Shown here one piece after another: positions 55,444 to 64,000 of a stretch of DNA of 64,000 bases. Both the position numbers and the translations under genes were made by a program. The notes beneath the pieces were generated by a model, which did not search any database, had not been told where the DNA came from, and saw only the letters and a list, made by a program, of their open reading frames with translations. The DNA is from Eubacteriales bacterium. Its GTDB lineage: Bacteria > Bacillota > Clostridia > Peptostreptococcales > Anaerovoracaceae. The DNA lies in contig JAQWBM010000007.1 in NCBI GenBank assembly GCA_028706405.1, positions 1 to 64,000 of the forward strand, written 5' to 3'. Each line of letters starts with the position of its first letter. The stretch's first letter is position 1.

Positions 55444-55572
55444 GGTACGTCTCCTTCGGTTTATTATTCCTAAATAACAACTATATCGTCTATTAACAAT
55501 ATACCATTTTATGGTCAGGGTGCTGTAAAGTCAATACTATTTATTGATCCAACCTCTTTCTCTACCGTTTTT

Positions 55573-56751
55573 TCAGATGTTATTTTGAACATAGCTTTGA
55601 TCAAAGGTAATAACTACATAATAATTATTGTCTATTAATTGAAGTTCGCTTTCCACATAATCTCTGATATAAGTCTCTGTCAGCTTGCATTCCGGCGAAA
55701 TAACAATATCAAAAATTATATTGGTATGAGAATAGCCTGCTACGACACGCAGGTCATGAAAGCCTACGATTCCATCGAGAGGATCTAAAATATCGGAAAC
55801 CTTTTCGTTTAATGTCTGGGTCAGCGGATCTCTGGTCTCCAGTGGATCCATATGAGCAACCAAGTGGATTCCCAAATCCTCGCTTAAAGTTCTTTCTATA
55901 TTGTCAATGATATCATGGCTATAGATCAAGTCATCGTAAGCGTCTACTTCTATATGGACTGAAGCAAATATTCTTCCGGGACCGTAATCATGAACGACCA
56001 GGTCGTGGATGCCCAACACAGCATCCTCCTCACAGATACGCTCTTCTATTTCTCTGACCAGTTCCGGATCAGGGGCCTTGCCCAGTAAGGGGCTGGAGGT
56101 TTCCTTGATCAGCTGTATTCCGGAAGACATTACAAACAGAGCGACCAATAATCCCATATAACCGTCAAGCTGAAGACCGGTGATTTTTCCAAGAATAACG
56201 CTGATTAGTACTGCAGTCGTTGAGATGACGTCATTTCGGCTATCCATGCCGGTGGATTTCAATGCAGAGGAGTCAATCTCCTCTCCTGTCTTTAGATTGA
56301 AACGTGTCTGCCATATCTTTATACCGATGGCTAGAATAAGAACTATTACGGTAATATAGCTGAATTGCAGAGGGTCAGGTTCCAGAATTTTATCAAAGCT
56401 GGCGGTGAGGAGCTTGAACCCGATTATTAATATAAGAAACGACACCACAAGACCGGTCAAATACTCAAAACGGGCATGACCGTAAGGATGCTCTATATCG
56501 CTCGGCTTGGCTGCCATTTTGAATCCGATCAAAGTGATTGCTGAAGAAGCCATGTCAGCCAAATTGTTTGTTCCGTCAGCTATAATGGCAATACTGTTCA
56601 CAAGAAGCCCTATAACGATTTTTGAAGCACTCAAGATTAAGTTGGTGATAATTCCAACGACACCGGCAAGTATACCGTAACGTTCCCTTACCCTTACGTT
56701 TTTTACCTTTTCATAGTCTTTAATAAAGGTCCGTATCAAAAACTTTCTCAT
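55573..56751 (-). CDS. Cation diffusion facilitator transporter
   Basis: 392 residues from ATG 56751. Six membrane segments; metal-site helices SIAIIADGTNNLADMASS and GMDSRNDVISTTAV carry the paired DxxxD-type ligands, with N in the first. HPYGHARFEYLTGLVVS is the family loop. The C-terminal cytoplasmic domain is duplicated-looking (~290-392), longer than in minimal members. It exports divalent metals (Zn, Mn, Fe or Co), metal unassigned. Ribosome site weak (GGAG eleven bases upstream); a TTG at 56781 is an alternative start. Confidence 0.92.
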   Translation of the reverse strand: MRKFLIRTFIKDYEKVKNVRVRERYGILAGVVGIITNLILSASKIVIGLLVNSIAIIADGTNNLADMASSAITLIGFKMAAKPSDIEHPYGHARFEYLTGLVVSFLILIIGFKLLTASFDKILEPDPLQFSYITVIVLILAIGIKIWQTRFNLKTGEEIDSSALKSTGMDSRNDVISTTAVLISVILGKITGLQLDGYMGLLVALFVMSSGIQLIKETSSPLLGKAPDPELVREIEERICEEDAVLGIHDLVVHDYGPGRIFASVHIEVDAYDDLIYSHDIIDNIERTLSEDLGIHLVAHMDPLETRDPLTQTLNEKVSDILDPLDGIVGFHDLRVVAGYSHTNIIFDIVISPECKLTETYIRDYVESELQLIDNNYYVVITFDQSYVQNNI

Positions 56752-56918
56752 TTTCCATCGTCTCCGATCAGCTATGTACAATATTATATGCTTTTTAACA
56801 AACCTTGTAAAGGAAGCCGTTTCTTCATTAAAAAATTGTAAAATGATAGAAACAATGCTAAGATAAATTAAAAAATAACGAGCTGTAGTCTCTGAAAGGG
56901 ACAGTTGAGCTTAAGGAG

Positions 56919-57185
56919 TTGATTGAGATTAGTAATACGAATAACGGAAATGAAAAGAAAAAACTATCCGGCATTGCAAGCGGACTTGTTACCATAGCCT
57001 TTATTTCGCAGCTTGGTATGACAATAATCACTCCGATCATACTGGGCGCTTTGGCAGGTCATTGGCTGGATGTTAAGATGGGAACCGGCATAATCTTTTT
57101 TCTCATCCTTTTTTGTCTTGGCATTGCAGGAGGAATATACGGTGCATACAAACTGATCAAGACGATAGAAAAGAAAAAAGAGTAA
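56919..57185 (+). CDS. AtpZ/AtpI-type small membrane protein
   Basis: About 88 residues with two hydrophobic segments: LVTIAFISQLGMTIITPIIL and GIIFFLILFCLGIAGGIYGAY. Between them GALAGHWLD is the AtpZ family signature. AtpZ/AtpI assist F-type ATP synthase assembly or Mg uptake, and usually precede atp genes; none follow here. Start uncertain: there is no in-frame ATG, and the TTG at 56919 abuts the AAGGAG site, so an ATT a few codons later is possible. A terminator follows. Confidence 0.75.
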   Translation: MIEISNTNNGNEKKKLSGIASGLVTIAFISQLGMTIITPIILGALAGHWLDVKMGTGIIFFLILFCLGIAGGIYGAYKLIKTIEKKKE

Positions 57186-57229
57186 TATCTGAATTTTGAG
57201 CCAAAAATATTAAAAGCCGGATTTATTAA

Positions 57230-57262
57230 AAAGACTTCCCAATGTTTGGAAGTCTTTCTTTC
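57230..57262 (+). terminator. Terminator after the AtpZ-like gene
   Basis: AAAGACTTCC (57230 on) pairs with GGAAGTCTTT (57248-57257), followed by CTTTC. Good stem, modest T-run. Confidence 0.7.
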
Positions 57263-57353
57263 AATTAAAAGCAATTAAAAGAAATAAGGCTACGCAAGTA
57301 AATTAATGATAGCTGAAACCTCTGCATTTTTTTAAGTTTAACTAAAATAATTA

Positions 57354-57409
57354 TTGACATATGTCAGAAACCGACTATAATAAAAATAGATGGCATATGT
57401 CATAAACCG
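57354..57409 (+). promoter_or_regulatory. Sigma-A promoter with two operator-like repeats, NifX/MinD cluster
   Basis: TTGACA (57354-57359), 16-base spacer, TATAAT (57376-57381). GACATATGTCAGAAACCG (57356) recurs as GGCATATGTCATAAACCG (57392), 36 bases apart. Each starts with the palindrome CATATG; one overlaps the -35, the other lies downstream of the start point. A repressor-type layout. Confidence 0.75.
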
Positions 57410-57425
57410 TAAGGAGGTGAATAGT

Positions 57426-57692
57426 GTGCCAAGAAGAGATGGAACCGGTCCAATGGGTGCCGGATCAAGGACTGGAAGAGGTTTAGGACTTTGCGCAGAT
57501 GTTAATGCAGTAAGATATGGAATAGGTTTCGGAATGGGACTTGCTTGCAGGCGCGGATTCGACCGTGGTTTTGAAAGACGTTTTACAGTTAATTCGGCTT
57601 CCTCAAAAACACAAAAAGAACTGCTGCATGAACAAAAAACAATATTACAAGAACAGCTCGAAGTTATTGACAAGCAATTAGGGACCCTTTAG
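57426..57692 (+). CDS. DUF5320 small protein
   Basis: 88 residues from GTG 57426; AAGGAGGTG is placed for it, so the in-frame ATG 57390 is not the start. It begins VPRRDGTGPMGAGSRTGRGLG, the DUF5320 signature, followed by an Arg/Gly-rich middle and a C-terminal coiled coil (KELLHEQKTILQEQLEVID). Function unknown. The family occurs beside NifX-like and MinD-like genes in anaerobes, as it does here. Confidence 0.88.
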   Translation: MPRRDGTGPMGAGSRTGRGLGLCADVNAVRYGIGFGMGLACRRGFDRGFERRFTVNSASSKTQKELLHEQKTILQEQLEVIDKQLGTL

Positions 57693-57757
57693 CGGGTATC
57701 AGGGATAGCCGGAGGACGCTCTGGTTATTTTTGATTAGAAATTGAGGTAAAAAAATA

Positions 57758-58132
57758 ATGGCAAGACCGATGAAATGGAGAAAAGTTTGCTGCTTGCCCG
57801 AGAGCAACAGATTCGGGCCTCTTGATTCACCTGCAGATGCAAAAAATTATGTAAATATGACAGTTGACGAGTATGAAACCATAAGGCTTATCGATTTAGA
57901 GGGCTTTACACAAGAGGAGTGTGCCAAACTGATGAATGTGGCTCGCAGCACCGTTCAAGGCATTTATATTGAGGCTAGAAAAAAGTTGGCTGAATCATTA
58001 GTAAATGGGAAGGTGCTGTTGATTGAAGGCGGAGAATACCAGCTTTGTGACGGATTAGGGAATAACTGTGGCCGCGGCTGCCATAAACATAGGCGGGGTC
58101 AACACTTTACGTGTAATAAGGATCGAGAGTAA
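57758..58132 (+). CDS. DUF134-family DNA-binding protein
   Basis: 124 residues. It starts [14 protein letters not shown], typical of DUF134, and has a helix-turn-helix like sigma region 4: [20 protein letters not shown] and [22 protein letters not shown] Cys/His-rich tail ([16 protein letters not shown]) could bind metal or an Fe-S cluster. It is a good candidate for the regulator acting at the repeated operators upstream; that is inference. Second gene of the cluster. Confidence 0.88.
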   Translation: MARPMKWRKVCCLPESNRFGPLDSPADAKNYVNMTVDEYETIRLIDLEGFTQEECAKLMNVARSTVQGIYIEARKKLAESLVNGKVLLIEGGEYQLCDGLGNNCGRGCHKHRRGQHFTCNKDRE

Positions 58133-58205
58133 GCGCATTGCGTAATGCAATCAATGAACTATTTAAAACTATTTGAAATTAAAATTAATGGAACGGAGTA
58201 TTCAT

Positions 58206-58574
58206 ATGAAAATAGCAATTCCGGTAGATGAGAAAGTTTTGGAGTCTAATGTGTGTGTATCTTTTGGACGCACTCCCTATTTTCTTATTTATGATACAGA
58301 AACTAAGGAAAGTGTATTTATTGATAATAGTGCGGCATCAAGCGCAGGCGGTGCCGGGATTAAAGCGGCACAAACGATAGTAGATAACAAGGCAAATGTT
58401 TTGCTCACTCCCAGGTGCGGAGAAAATGCTGCCGATGTACTCAAATCCGCAGATATTAAAATATTTAAAACGACATTCGCTTCAGTAAAGGATAATATTG
58501 ATGCTTTTAATGATGGAAAGCTTTCTTTGCTGGATGAAATTCATGCCGGCTTTCATGGGCACGGAGGAAATTAA
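58206..58574 (+). CDS. NifX/NifB-C-terminal-like cofactor-binding protein, copy 1
   Basis: 122 residues from ATG 58206 (CGGAG upstream). A single dinitrogenase-FeMo-cofactor domain: MKIAIPVDEKVLESNVCVSFGRTPYFLIYD, AASSAGGAGIKAAQTIVD, LLTPRCGENA. The C-terminus is His/Gly-rich (AGFHGHGGN), a possible metal site. Members carry Fe-S or FeMo precursors. No nitrogenase genes are in the window, so nitrogen fixation is not implied. Confidence 0.9.
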   Translation: MKIAIPVDEKVLESNVCVSFGRTPYFLIYDTETKESVFIDNSAASSAGGAGIKAAQTIVDNKANVLLTPRCGENAADVLKSADIKIFKTTFASVKDNIDAFNDGKLSLLDEIHAGFHGHGGN

Positions 58575-58575
58575 T

Positions 58576-59436
58576 ATGAGGATAGCGGTGCTAAGCGGCA
58601 AGGGCGGTACAGGAAAAACTTTGGTATCGGTAAATTTAGCTGCGGCAGCGAAAACATCGACATATATAGATTGTGATGTAGAAGAGCCAAATGGATATCT
58701 ATTCTTTAAGCCTGAAGGTGTCCATGAGGAAGAAATATCAGTAAAAATTCCAAAGGTAAATAATAAACTATGCGATGGATGCCGAAAATGCGTTGATTTT
58801 TGTAAGTTCAATGCACTTGCCTATATAAAAAATAAACTGGTTGTTTTTGACGAGGTCTGCCACTCCTGTGGCGGCTGCACCATGCTTTGTCCTGAAAAGG
58901 CACTAACGGAGAAAGAAAATGTTATTGGTAAAGTTCAAAAAGGAACTTCAAATCAGGTAACGATATACACAGGAATATTAAACACAGGTGAAGCATCGGG
59001 TGTTCCTATTATAAAAAAGTTACTTGCTGAAAATAACCTTGATACAAATAAAAAGATTTTTATTGATTGCCCTCCCGGAAGCGCCTGTATCGTAATGGAA
59101 AGCATCAAAGATGCAGATTATTGTGTATTGGTAGCTGAGCCCACATTGTTTGGTACGCATAACCTCAATATGGTATACGAACTGGTAAAGCTGTTTAATA
59201 AGCCGTTTGGTGCAGTTCTAAATAAATGCCTGGAAGAAGAAAATCCGGCGGAGAAGTTCTGTTTAGAAAAAAACATTAAGATTTTAAGCCGTATTCCATT
59301 TGACACTGAACTTGGAAAATTGAATTCAAATGCAGAAATTGCCGTAAATAAAAATGAAAAATATTGTGATATGTTTTCTTCTTTGCTGAAAACAGTGACA
59401 AAGGAGGTGCGGCATGAAACAAATGCTAATTCTTAG
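58576..59436 (+). CDS. MinD-superfamily P-loop ATPase with inserted 2[4Fe-4S] ferredoxin domain, copy 1
   Basis: 286 residues from ATG 58576 (ACGGAGG upstream). Deviant Walker A LSGKGGTGKTLVSVNLA, then the cluster ligands CDGCRKCVDFCKF and CHSCGGCTMLCPEKAL (~residues 62-110), and Walker B KIFIDCPPGSAC. Such proteins couple ATP to Fe-S or cofactor handling; exact role unknown. It overlaps the next gene by 23 bases, so the two ATPases are probably made in fixed ratio and may pair. Confidence 0.92.
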   Translation: MRIAVLSGKGGTGKTLVSVNLAAAAKTSTYIDCDVEEPNGYLFFKPEGVHEEEISVKIPKVNNKLCDGCRKCVDFCKFNALAYIKNKLVVFDEVCHSCGGCTMLCPEKALTEKENVIGKVQKGTSNQVTIYTGILNTGEASGVPIIKKLLAENNLDTNKKIFIDCPPGSACIVMESIKDADYCVLVAEPTLFGTHNLNMVYELVKLFNKPFGAVLNKCLEEENPAEKFCLEKNIKILSRIPFDTELGKLNSNAEIAVNKNEKYCDMFSSLLKTVTKEVRHETNANS

Positions 59437-60289
59437 CGGCAAAGGCGGCACAGGAAAGACAACAATAGCAAGCGCATTCATAAAGCTTGCTGACGCCAAG
59501 GCATATGCGGATTGTGATGTGGATGCGCCTAATCTGCACCTTATAACCGGATGGGATTCTGAGCCGGTAAAAACAGACTATTATGGGCTGCCAAAAGCGG
59601 ATATAAATTCAGAACTGTGTATTGAATGTGATCTATGCAGACAAAACTGCAGGTTTGATGCTATCTCAATAGATAAAAAACACAAAGTAGACCCTTTTGC
59701 ATGTGAAGGCTGCGGCGTTTGTGAGTATGTTTGCCCAGTGGAAGCGATAACCTTGATACCTGCGGTGGCTGGAGAATTGATGCTGTATTCAGATATAGAA
59801 AAAGTATTTTCAACAGCACAACTCAAAATGGGCAGCGGTACTTCAGGAATGCTTGTCACAGAAGTGAAAAAGCAAATGAAGCCGGCAGCAGTTGATGCGC
59901 GCCTGGCCATTATTGATGGATCTCCCGGTATAGGATGCCCTGTCATTGCATCACTAAGCGGCGTGGATCTGGTTTTGGTAGTGGCTGAGCCTTCTATGTC
60001 AGGTATAAGCGATATGAAACGCATTATAAATACAGCAGCGAAATTCGGAACTAAGACAGCAGTATGTATCAATAAATCTGACACCAGCATTGCAAACACA
60101 GAAAAAATTGAGGAGTTTTGTAAAAAACAAGGACTGCCCTTTATCGGCAGGATACCATTTGACTCCAACGCTGTAAAAGCTATTAATAACGGACAGACCA
60201 TTGCAGATATAGATTGCACATCAGGGACGGCGGTTAAAGCAGTTTATGAAAAGGCAATGGAGCTGCTTTTTGAAGCAGGGGTTAGTTAA
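59414..60289 (+). CDS. MinD-superfamily P-loop ATPase with inserted 2[4Fe-4S] ferredoxin domain, copy 2
   Basis: 291 residues. Walker A LSGKGGTGKTTIASAFI, ferredoxin motifs CIECDLCRQNCRF and CEGCGVCEYVCPVEAI, Walker B LAIIDGSPGIGCPV. It is a paralogue of the preceding gene, with the same domain order but clearly diverged. AAAGGAGGTG precedes ATG 59414 inside the upstream gene. Confidence 0.92.
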   Translation: MKQMLILSGKGGTGKTTIASAFIKLADAKAYADCDVDAPNLHLITGWDSEPVKTDYYGLPKADINSELCIECDLCRQNCRFDAISIDKKHKVDPFACEGCGVCEYVCPVEAITLIPAVAGELMLYSDIEKVFSTAQLKMGSGTSGMLVTEVKKQMKPAAVDARLAIIDGSPGIGCPVIASLSGVDLVLVVAEPSMSGISDMKRIINTAAKFGTKTAVCINKSDTSIANTEKIEEFCKKQGLPFIGRIPFDSNAVKAINNGQTIADIDCTSGTAVKAVYEKAMELLFEAGVS

Positions 60290-60367
60290 TTCGTGAATAG
60301 GTAAATACATGATTATCTGCCTAACGGCAGTAAAATAGAAATATTAAAGTAAAGGAGCAAATATTTT

Positions 60368-61219
60368 ATGAGTAAAGATTGTAATGAAAGCTGCGGCAGT
60401 TGTTCAGAGGATTGTGCAGAAAGAACAGAACAGAAAACAGAACAGAAAAATGATTTCTCCGAGAAGCCGCACGAGATGAGCAGTATCAAAAAGGTGATTG
60501 GTGTTGTCAGTGGCAAAGGAGGTGTCGGCAAGTCACTTGTAACCTCCATGCTTGCAGTCACCATGAATAGAATGGGTTATCATTCTGCTATTCTTGATGC
60601 AGACATCACTGGGCCCTCTATCCCTAAAGCATTTGGTATCAGAGAAAAAGCCCCAGGAAATGAATTCGGCATATTCCCTGTTACAACCAAGACCGGTATT
60701 GATATTATGTCTATTAATTTAATTCTGAAAAATGATACTGATCCGGTTGTCTGGCGAGGTCCCATAATTGCTGGCACGGTCAAGCAATTCTGGACTGATG
60801 TAATATGGAGTGATGTAGATTTTCTGTTCATTGATATGCCGCCGGGTACCGGTGATGTTCCCCTTACGGTATTTCAATCCATAACTGTTGATGGGATTAT
60901 AGTTGTAACCTCTCCGCAGGAGCTTGTATCCATGATTGTATCTAAAGCGGTTAGGATGGCTGAAATGATGAATATACCCATTATTGGTCTGGTGGAAAAC
61001 ATGTCATATTTTAAATGCCCTGATAACGGTAGGGACTATCAGATATTTGGCGATAGCCACATAGAAGAAATCGCTGACAAGCATAATTTAAAGGTTCTTG
61101 CAAAAATACCGATCGATCCGAAAATTTCAACTTCATGCGATAAGGGTATGATAGAGCTTTTTGATGGCAATTGGCTTGACGCAGTGGCAATAATTTTAGA
61201 GAAAATGGAGGAAAAATAA
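60368..61219 (+). CDS. mrp: Mrp/NBP35-family Fe-S carrier ATPase
   Basis: 283 residues. The N-terminal Cys-rich CNESCGSCSEDC resembles the Nbp35 cluster site. Walker A VVSGKGGVGKSLVTSMLA, PPGTGDVPLTVFQ, and ENMSYFKCPDNG with a single Cys where Mrp normally has CxxC. ApbC/Mrp proteins carry [4Fe-4S] clusters to targets. The missing second Cys of the CxxC may change cluster binding. AAAGGAGC precedes ATG 60368. Confidence 0.92.
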   Translation: MSKDCNESCGSCSEDCAERTEQKTEQKNDFSEKPHEMSSIKKVIGVVSGKGGVGKSLVTSMLAVTMNRMGYHSAILDADITGPSIPKAFGIREKAPGNEFGIFPVTTKTGIDIMSINLILKNDTDPVVWRGPIIAGTVKQFWTDVIWSDVDFLFIDMPPGTGDVPLTVFQSITVDGIIVVTSPQELVSMIVSKAVRMAEMMNIPIIGLVENMSYFKCPDNGRDYQIFGDSHIEEIADKHNLKVLAKIPIDPKISTSCDKGMIELFDGNWLDAVAIILEKMEEK

Positions 61220-61579
61220 ATGATGAGAATTGCTGTAGCAAGTGAAAACGGAATGGTGACAGAGCACTTTGGACATTGTGAAGGGTTTGTGATTTTTGAT
61301 ACCGAGAATAATCAAATCGTTAGAAGTGAAACCATTGCTAACCCTGGACATAGACCTGGATTCTTGCCCAACTTCCTGAACGATATGGGTGTTAACGTCA
61401 TTATCTCAGGAGGTATGGGCGGCGGGGCTATTGATATCTTCAATGAAAAGAGCATAGAGGTTATTGTTGGAGCAAGCGGCAATGCAAAAGCAGCTGCGGA
61501 AGCGTACCTGCAAGGCACACTAAAGTCTAGCGGTTCTGTTTGCCATGAACATCAGAATTATGATGAGTGTGGCATATAA
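61220..61579 (+). CDS. NifX/NifB-C-terminal-like cofactor-binding protein, copy 2
   Basis: 119 residues. MRIAVASENGMVTEHFGHCEGFVIFD, GFLPNFLNDMGVNVIISGGMGGGAIDIF, IEVIVGASGNAKAAAEAYL, then a Cys/His-rich tail (CHEHQNYDEC). It is the more typical of the two NifX-like genes. It starts one base after the mrp stop region (TAAATGATG), with GGAG upstream. Last gene of the cluster. Confidence 0.92.
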   Translation: MMRIAVASENGMVTEHFGHCEGFVIFDTENNQIVRSETIANPGHRPGFLPNFLNDMGVNVIISGGMGGGAIDIFNEKSIEVIVGASGNAKAAAEAYLQGTLKSSGSVCHEHQNYDECGI

Positions 61580-61644
61580 ATCAGCTAAAGTGCAGCTTAG
61601 AATATAATTTTCGCCGTCAAGGGGATAACTTTATGAAACAAAGT

Positions 61645-64000
61645 TTATTCACGTCCCGCTTTTCCCGCAAGCTCCCCCGCAGCGTCAAAGTCGCCGCAAA
61701 GCACAGCTTCGGAGATTTGCGCGATAAGCTCACTTGTCGTTACCGACTACTGCCGCGCTTCAAGCGCGGCGAGTCCGGTTTTCGCGGCACGGCTATCGTA
61801 ATTCTCACAGGCTTCAGCAATCTGCGTAAGCTGAGAACGCAGGAAATCCGTGTCGTCTGTGGCATAGTCCGATTGCGGCACTGCGATACTGCTGACGATT
61901 TGCTCCAAGCCTTTCAGGAAAGCTGCAAGATTAGCAGATATGAACGCCGTGTCTTCTTCCCGTCCGGCGGATTCTAATGCTCTCGCCTTATCGGACAGTT
62001 GCGGCTCATTTATGTTTGCCAGTGCTGACTTCATAGCATGGGCGGTTGTAGTGAACAGTTTCCAGTCGCCGCTGTCGGTGGATTCGCGGAGCGTGACAAG
62101 TGCTTTCACAGCGTCGCGCTTGAAGATTTGCATCATCTTCGGGTCAGCCGCCGGAACTTCGGCGGCTGACCCGGCAGTTTCATCTTTGTACTTTGCCGCA
62201 TCATCCTTGTGGCGGTCGCGGATATAGGTATTCAACACCGTGTTAAGATGCCGGATGTCTATGGGCTTGCTGATGAAATCGTCAAAGCTGTTTGCCTTGA
62301 ACATCTTATCGTTGCCGGAAATAGCGTTTGCCGTCAGCGCGACAATAGGCGCCTCATAACCGAGCTGCCGCAGTTTCTGCGTAGTCTCTATGCCGTCCAT
62401 CTTCGGCATCATATGGTCCATAAAGATTATATCATAAACCTTTCCGCTCTGCACTTTATCAAGCGCCTCAAAGCCGCTGCCGGCGGTTTCGATTTTCAGA
62501 CCATAAGGAGAGAGCAAGCCCTCCGCAACATAAAGGTTAGTGTCAACATCGTCAACAATCAGCACCGAGCCGTAAGGCATAGCCTTGCGTATAATTTGAA
62601 GCTTTGCAGCCTGCTTATCATGTGAGAACGTGAAGTTGAAGAGTTTCTCCGCTAGTTCCGCGCCGATTACGCCGCAGTCAACATAACCCTGCTGAACCTT
62701 GACCGTGAACATACTGCCTTTACCGTATTCGCTTTCAACCTCAATTGTGCCGTTCATCAGTGTGACGAGTTTGCGGGTTATGCTCATACCCAAGCCCGTG
62801 CCCTCAGTGTTGCGGTTCGCCTCCGCGTTAAAGCGTGAATACTCGGAAAACAGCCGTTCCAGGTCCTCCGGTTTCATGCCCTGTCCGGTGTCGGATACGG
62901 TGAAGATGAGCGTGATATTTTCGCCGTTCTGCTCGTGAGCTACTGACAGTTTTACGCTTCCCGCGTCCGTGTACTTGAAAGCGTTAGAGAGGATGTTACT
63001 GAGAATCTGCTTAAGTCTTAGTTCGTCGCCGAACAGCTTTGATGGGAGGTTTTCGCTAACATTGAGCGTGAATTCAATCGGCTTGCTGCCGATTCGCGCA
63101 ATATTCAACTGCACCGCATCGTTAATCAGGCTCGGAACATCGTAATCAGCAGGGTTGAGTTCCAAATTGCCCCTTTCTATTTTTGAAAGGTCGAGTATGT
63201 CGTTGATTATGCCGAGCAGTCCGTTTGCGGAGCTATGAATTTTTATGACGCGTTCAAGACTTTCGGGCGATAGCGTACCGCTTTGAAGCGCAATATCCGA
63301 TATGCCGATAATAGCGTTAAGCGGTGTTCGTATCTCGTGGCTCATAGTAGCAAGAAAATGCGATTTTGTAAGATTCGCCTGTTCAGCAATTTTTGTCTGC
63401 TCGGATAACTGTTCCATAGCGTTGATGATAACCCGATTGAGATTTACGATATAGGTAACGATTATCGCCAAAATGATAATGAGGCAAACAATGATTGATA
63501 TGATAATTTGAACCGTCATTATGCCAAAAAGCTTGTCAATCTTTGCGTTTACCAAAAACGTAGAATTCGTATAGTAGTTTTCATCAAATTCAACCATAAG
63601 GATATATGCGGAGCCTACATTCGCGCGGTCGATGCCGGAGTAATAGACAATGCTGTTGTCCCCGAAGTCTTCAAGTATGCCGCCATCGACAAGACGTTCT
63701 GCAATAGATTCAAGATCGTGATAGGTTCCGCGTTCATAATGTGCGTTAGCACCGCTTTTCTCAACGGACGTCAGGACAAGACCCTCATCTGCTGAAAACA
63801 GGTGCAGCGACAAAACTTGAGAGTAGTTGCTCAGGAAATTGTATATCTGCGGTTCCAAGTCCTCTAAGTTTTGGCACGACTCAATAACGCCGATAATATT
63901 TCCATCCGCATCCAAAACGGGGAACGGCTGTAAACTTGAAGATTTGTCCCGTCTCAATGCGCACTTTCATATTTGACGGAAGCTGTTCTATCGTACCGTC
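61645..64000 (-). pseudogene. Hybrid histidine kinase with frameshift and amber codon (5' end outside window)
   Basis: Read on the minus strand from 64000: end of a sensor (Cache-like) domain, one membrane helix (MTVQIIISIIVCLIIILAI), HisKA with H-box SHFLATMSHEIRTPLNAI, HATPase with DTGQGMKPEDLERLF, a receiver domain with FMDHMMPKMDGIE, and an HPt domain with TTAHAMKSALANI. Two lesions. At 63919-63922 a run of four G (four C in the message) puts FTAVP and VLDADG in different frames. At 61747-61749 an in-frame TAG is followed by 33 further codons that continue the protein (SVTTSELIAQISEAVL) to TAA at 61645. The region is visibly GC-richer than its neighbours, suggesting acquisition. A 1-base sequencing error could explain the frameshift, but not the TAG unless both are errors. 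Confidence 0.85.

Noticed and set aside
58206-61579. Nitrogen-fixation gene cluster
   Set aside because: NifX-like and MinD-like genes are present but no nifHDK, nifB radical SAM or nifE/N; such sets occur in non-fixing anaerobes.
61747-61749. Pyrrolysine or other programmed recoding at the TAG
   Set aside because: No pyl genes or recoding structure are visible, and the same gene also has a frameshift; decay or sequencing error is simpler.
61567-61977. 136-codon plus-strand frame after the NifX-like gene
   Set aside because: Antisense to the read-through tail and HPt region of the histidine kinase; no family features.

Overview
The window is the replication-origin region of a low-GC, endospore-forming Gram-positive anaerobe. 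I infer class Clostridia, close to the Peptostreptococcaceae / Eubacteriales Family XIII side. The evidence is the dnaA-dnaN-recF-gyrB-gyrA block, the divergent rpmH-rnpA-yidD-yidC-jag-mnmE-mnmG-rsmG-noc-parA-parB block, a rsbV-rsbW-sigB operon directly after gyrA (the order I remember from Clostridioides difficile), the cotJABC spore-coat operon, and strong AAGGAGG-type ribosome binding sites with frequent TTG starts. I see no rRNA, tRNA, CRISPR array or intact insertion sequence.

Layout. 1-7.0 kb (minus strand) carries gdpP-rplI-dnaB-dnaD-like and a LysM/G5/M23 cell-wall peptidase cut by the window edge. 7.2-8.4 kb is rpsF-ssb-rpsR. 8.45-10.8 kb is a family 2A encapsulin shell gene overlapping a cysteine desulfurase with an extended N-terminus, its expected cargo. 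10.9-12.5 kb is cotJABC, preceded by a broken second copy of cotJB. 12.6-13.9 kb is scar tissue: a truncated hypothetical gene abutting a chemoreceptor remnant. 14-20.8 kb holds a degenerate-looking amidohydrolase, a nucleotidyltransferase, shikimate kinase, plsC, an aminotransferase and trpS. 20.9-22.4 kb is sigB/rsbW/rsbV. 22.4-31 kb is gyrA-gyrB-recF-dnaN-dnaA, with DnaA boxes on both sides of dnaA. 31.2-41.3 kb is the divergent rpmH-to-parB block with two parS palindromes built into terminators. 41.4-44.8 kb holds a second class V aminotransferase, aroQ, a PAS-PP2C phosphatase and rnhA. 45-50.7 kb is yycH-yycI-yycJ-htrA-rlmH without walRK, fronted by a secreted protein and a four-half-site WalR-like array. 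50.9-54.1 kb encodes a biotin carrier plus PxpA/PxpC/PxpB-like subunits of a biotin-dependent 5-oxoprolinase-type system. 55.1-57.2 kb has an ArsR regulator, a cation efflux protein and AtpZ. 57.35-61.6 kb is a seven-gene cluster (DUF5320, DUF134, NifX-like, two ferredoxin-MinD ATPases, Mrp, NifX-like) behind a promoter with duplicated operator-like sites. 61.6-64 kb is a hybrid histidine kinase with a frameshift and an in-frame amber codon.

The least routine content is: the encapsulin/desulfurase pair beside a spore-coat operon; the parS-in-terminator arrangement and a parS/Noc-hybrid palindrome in rsmG; the orphan yycHIJ operon that keeps a WalR-like site; a DnaD protein carrying the N-terminal part of a DnaC helicase loader but not its ATPase; and a ~115-bp dispersed repeat present twice.
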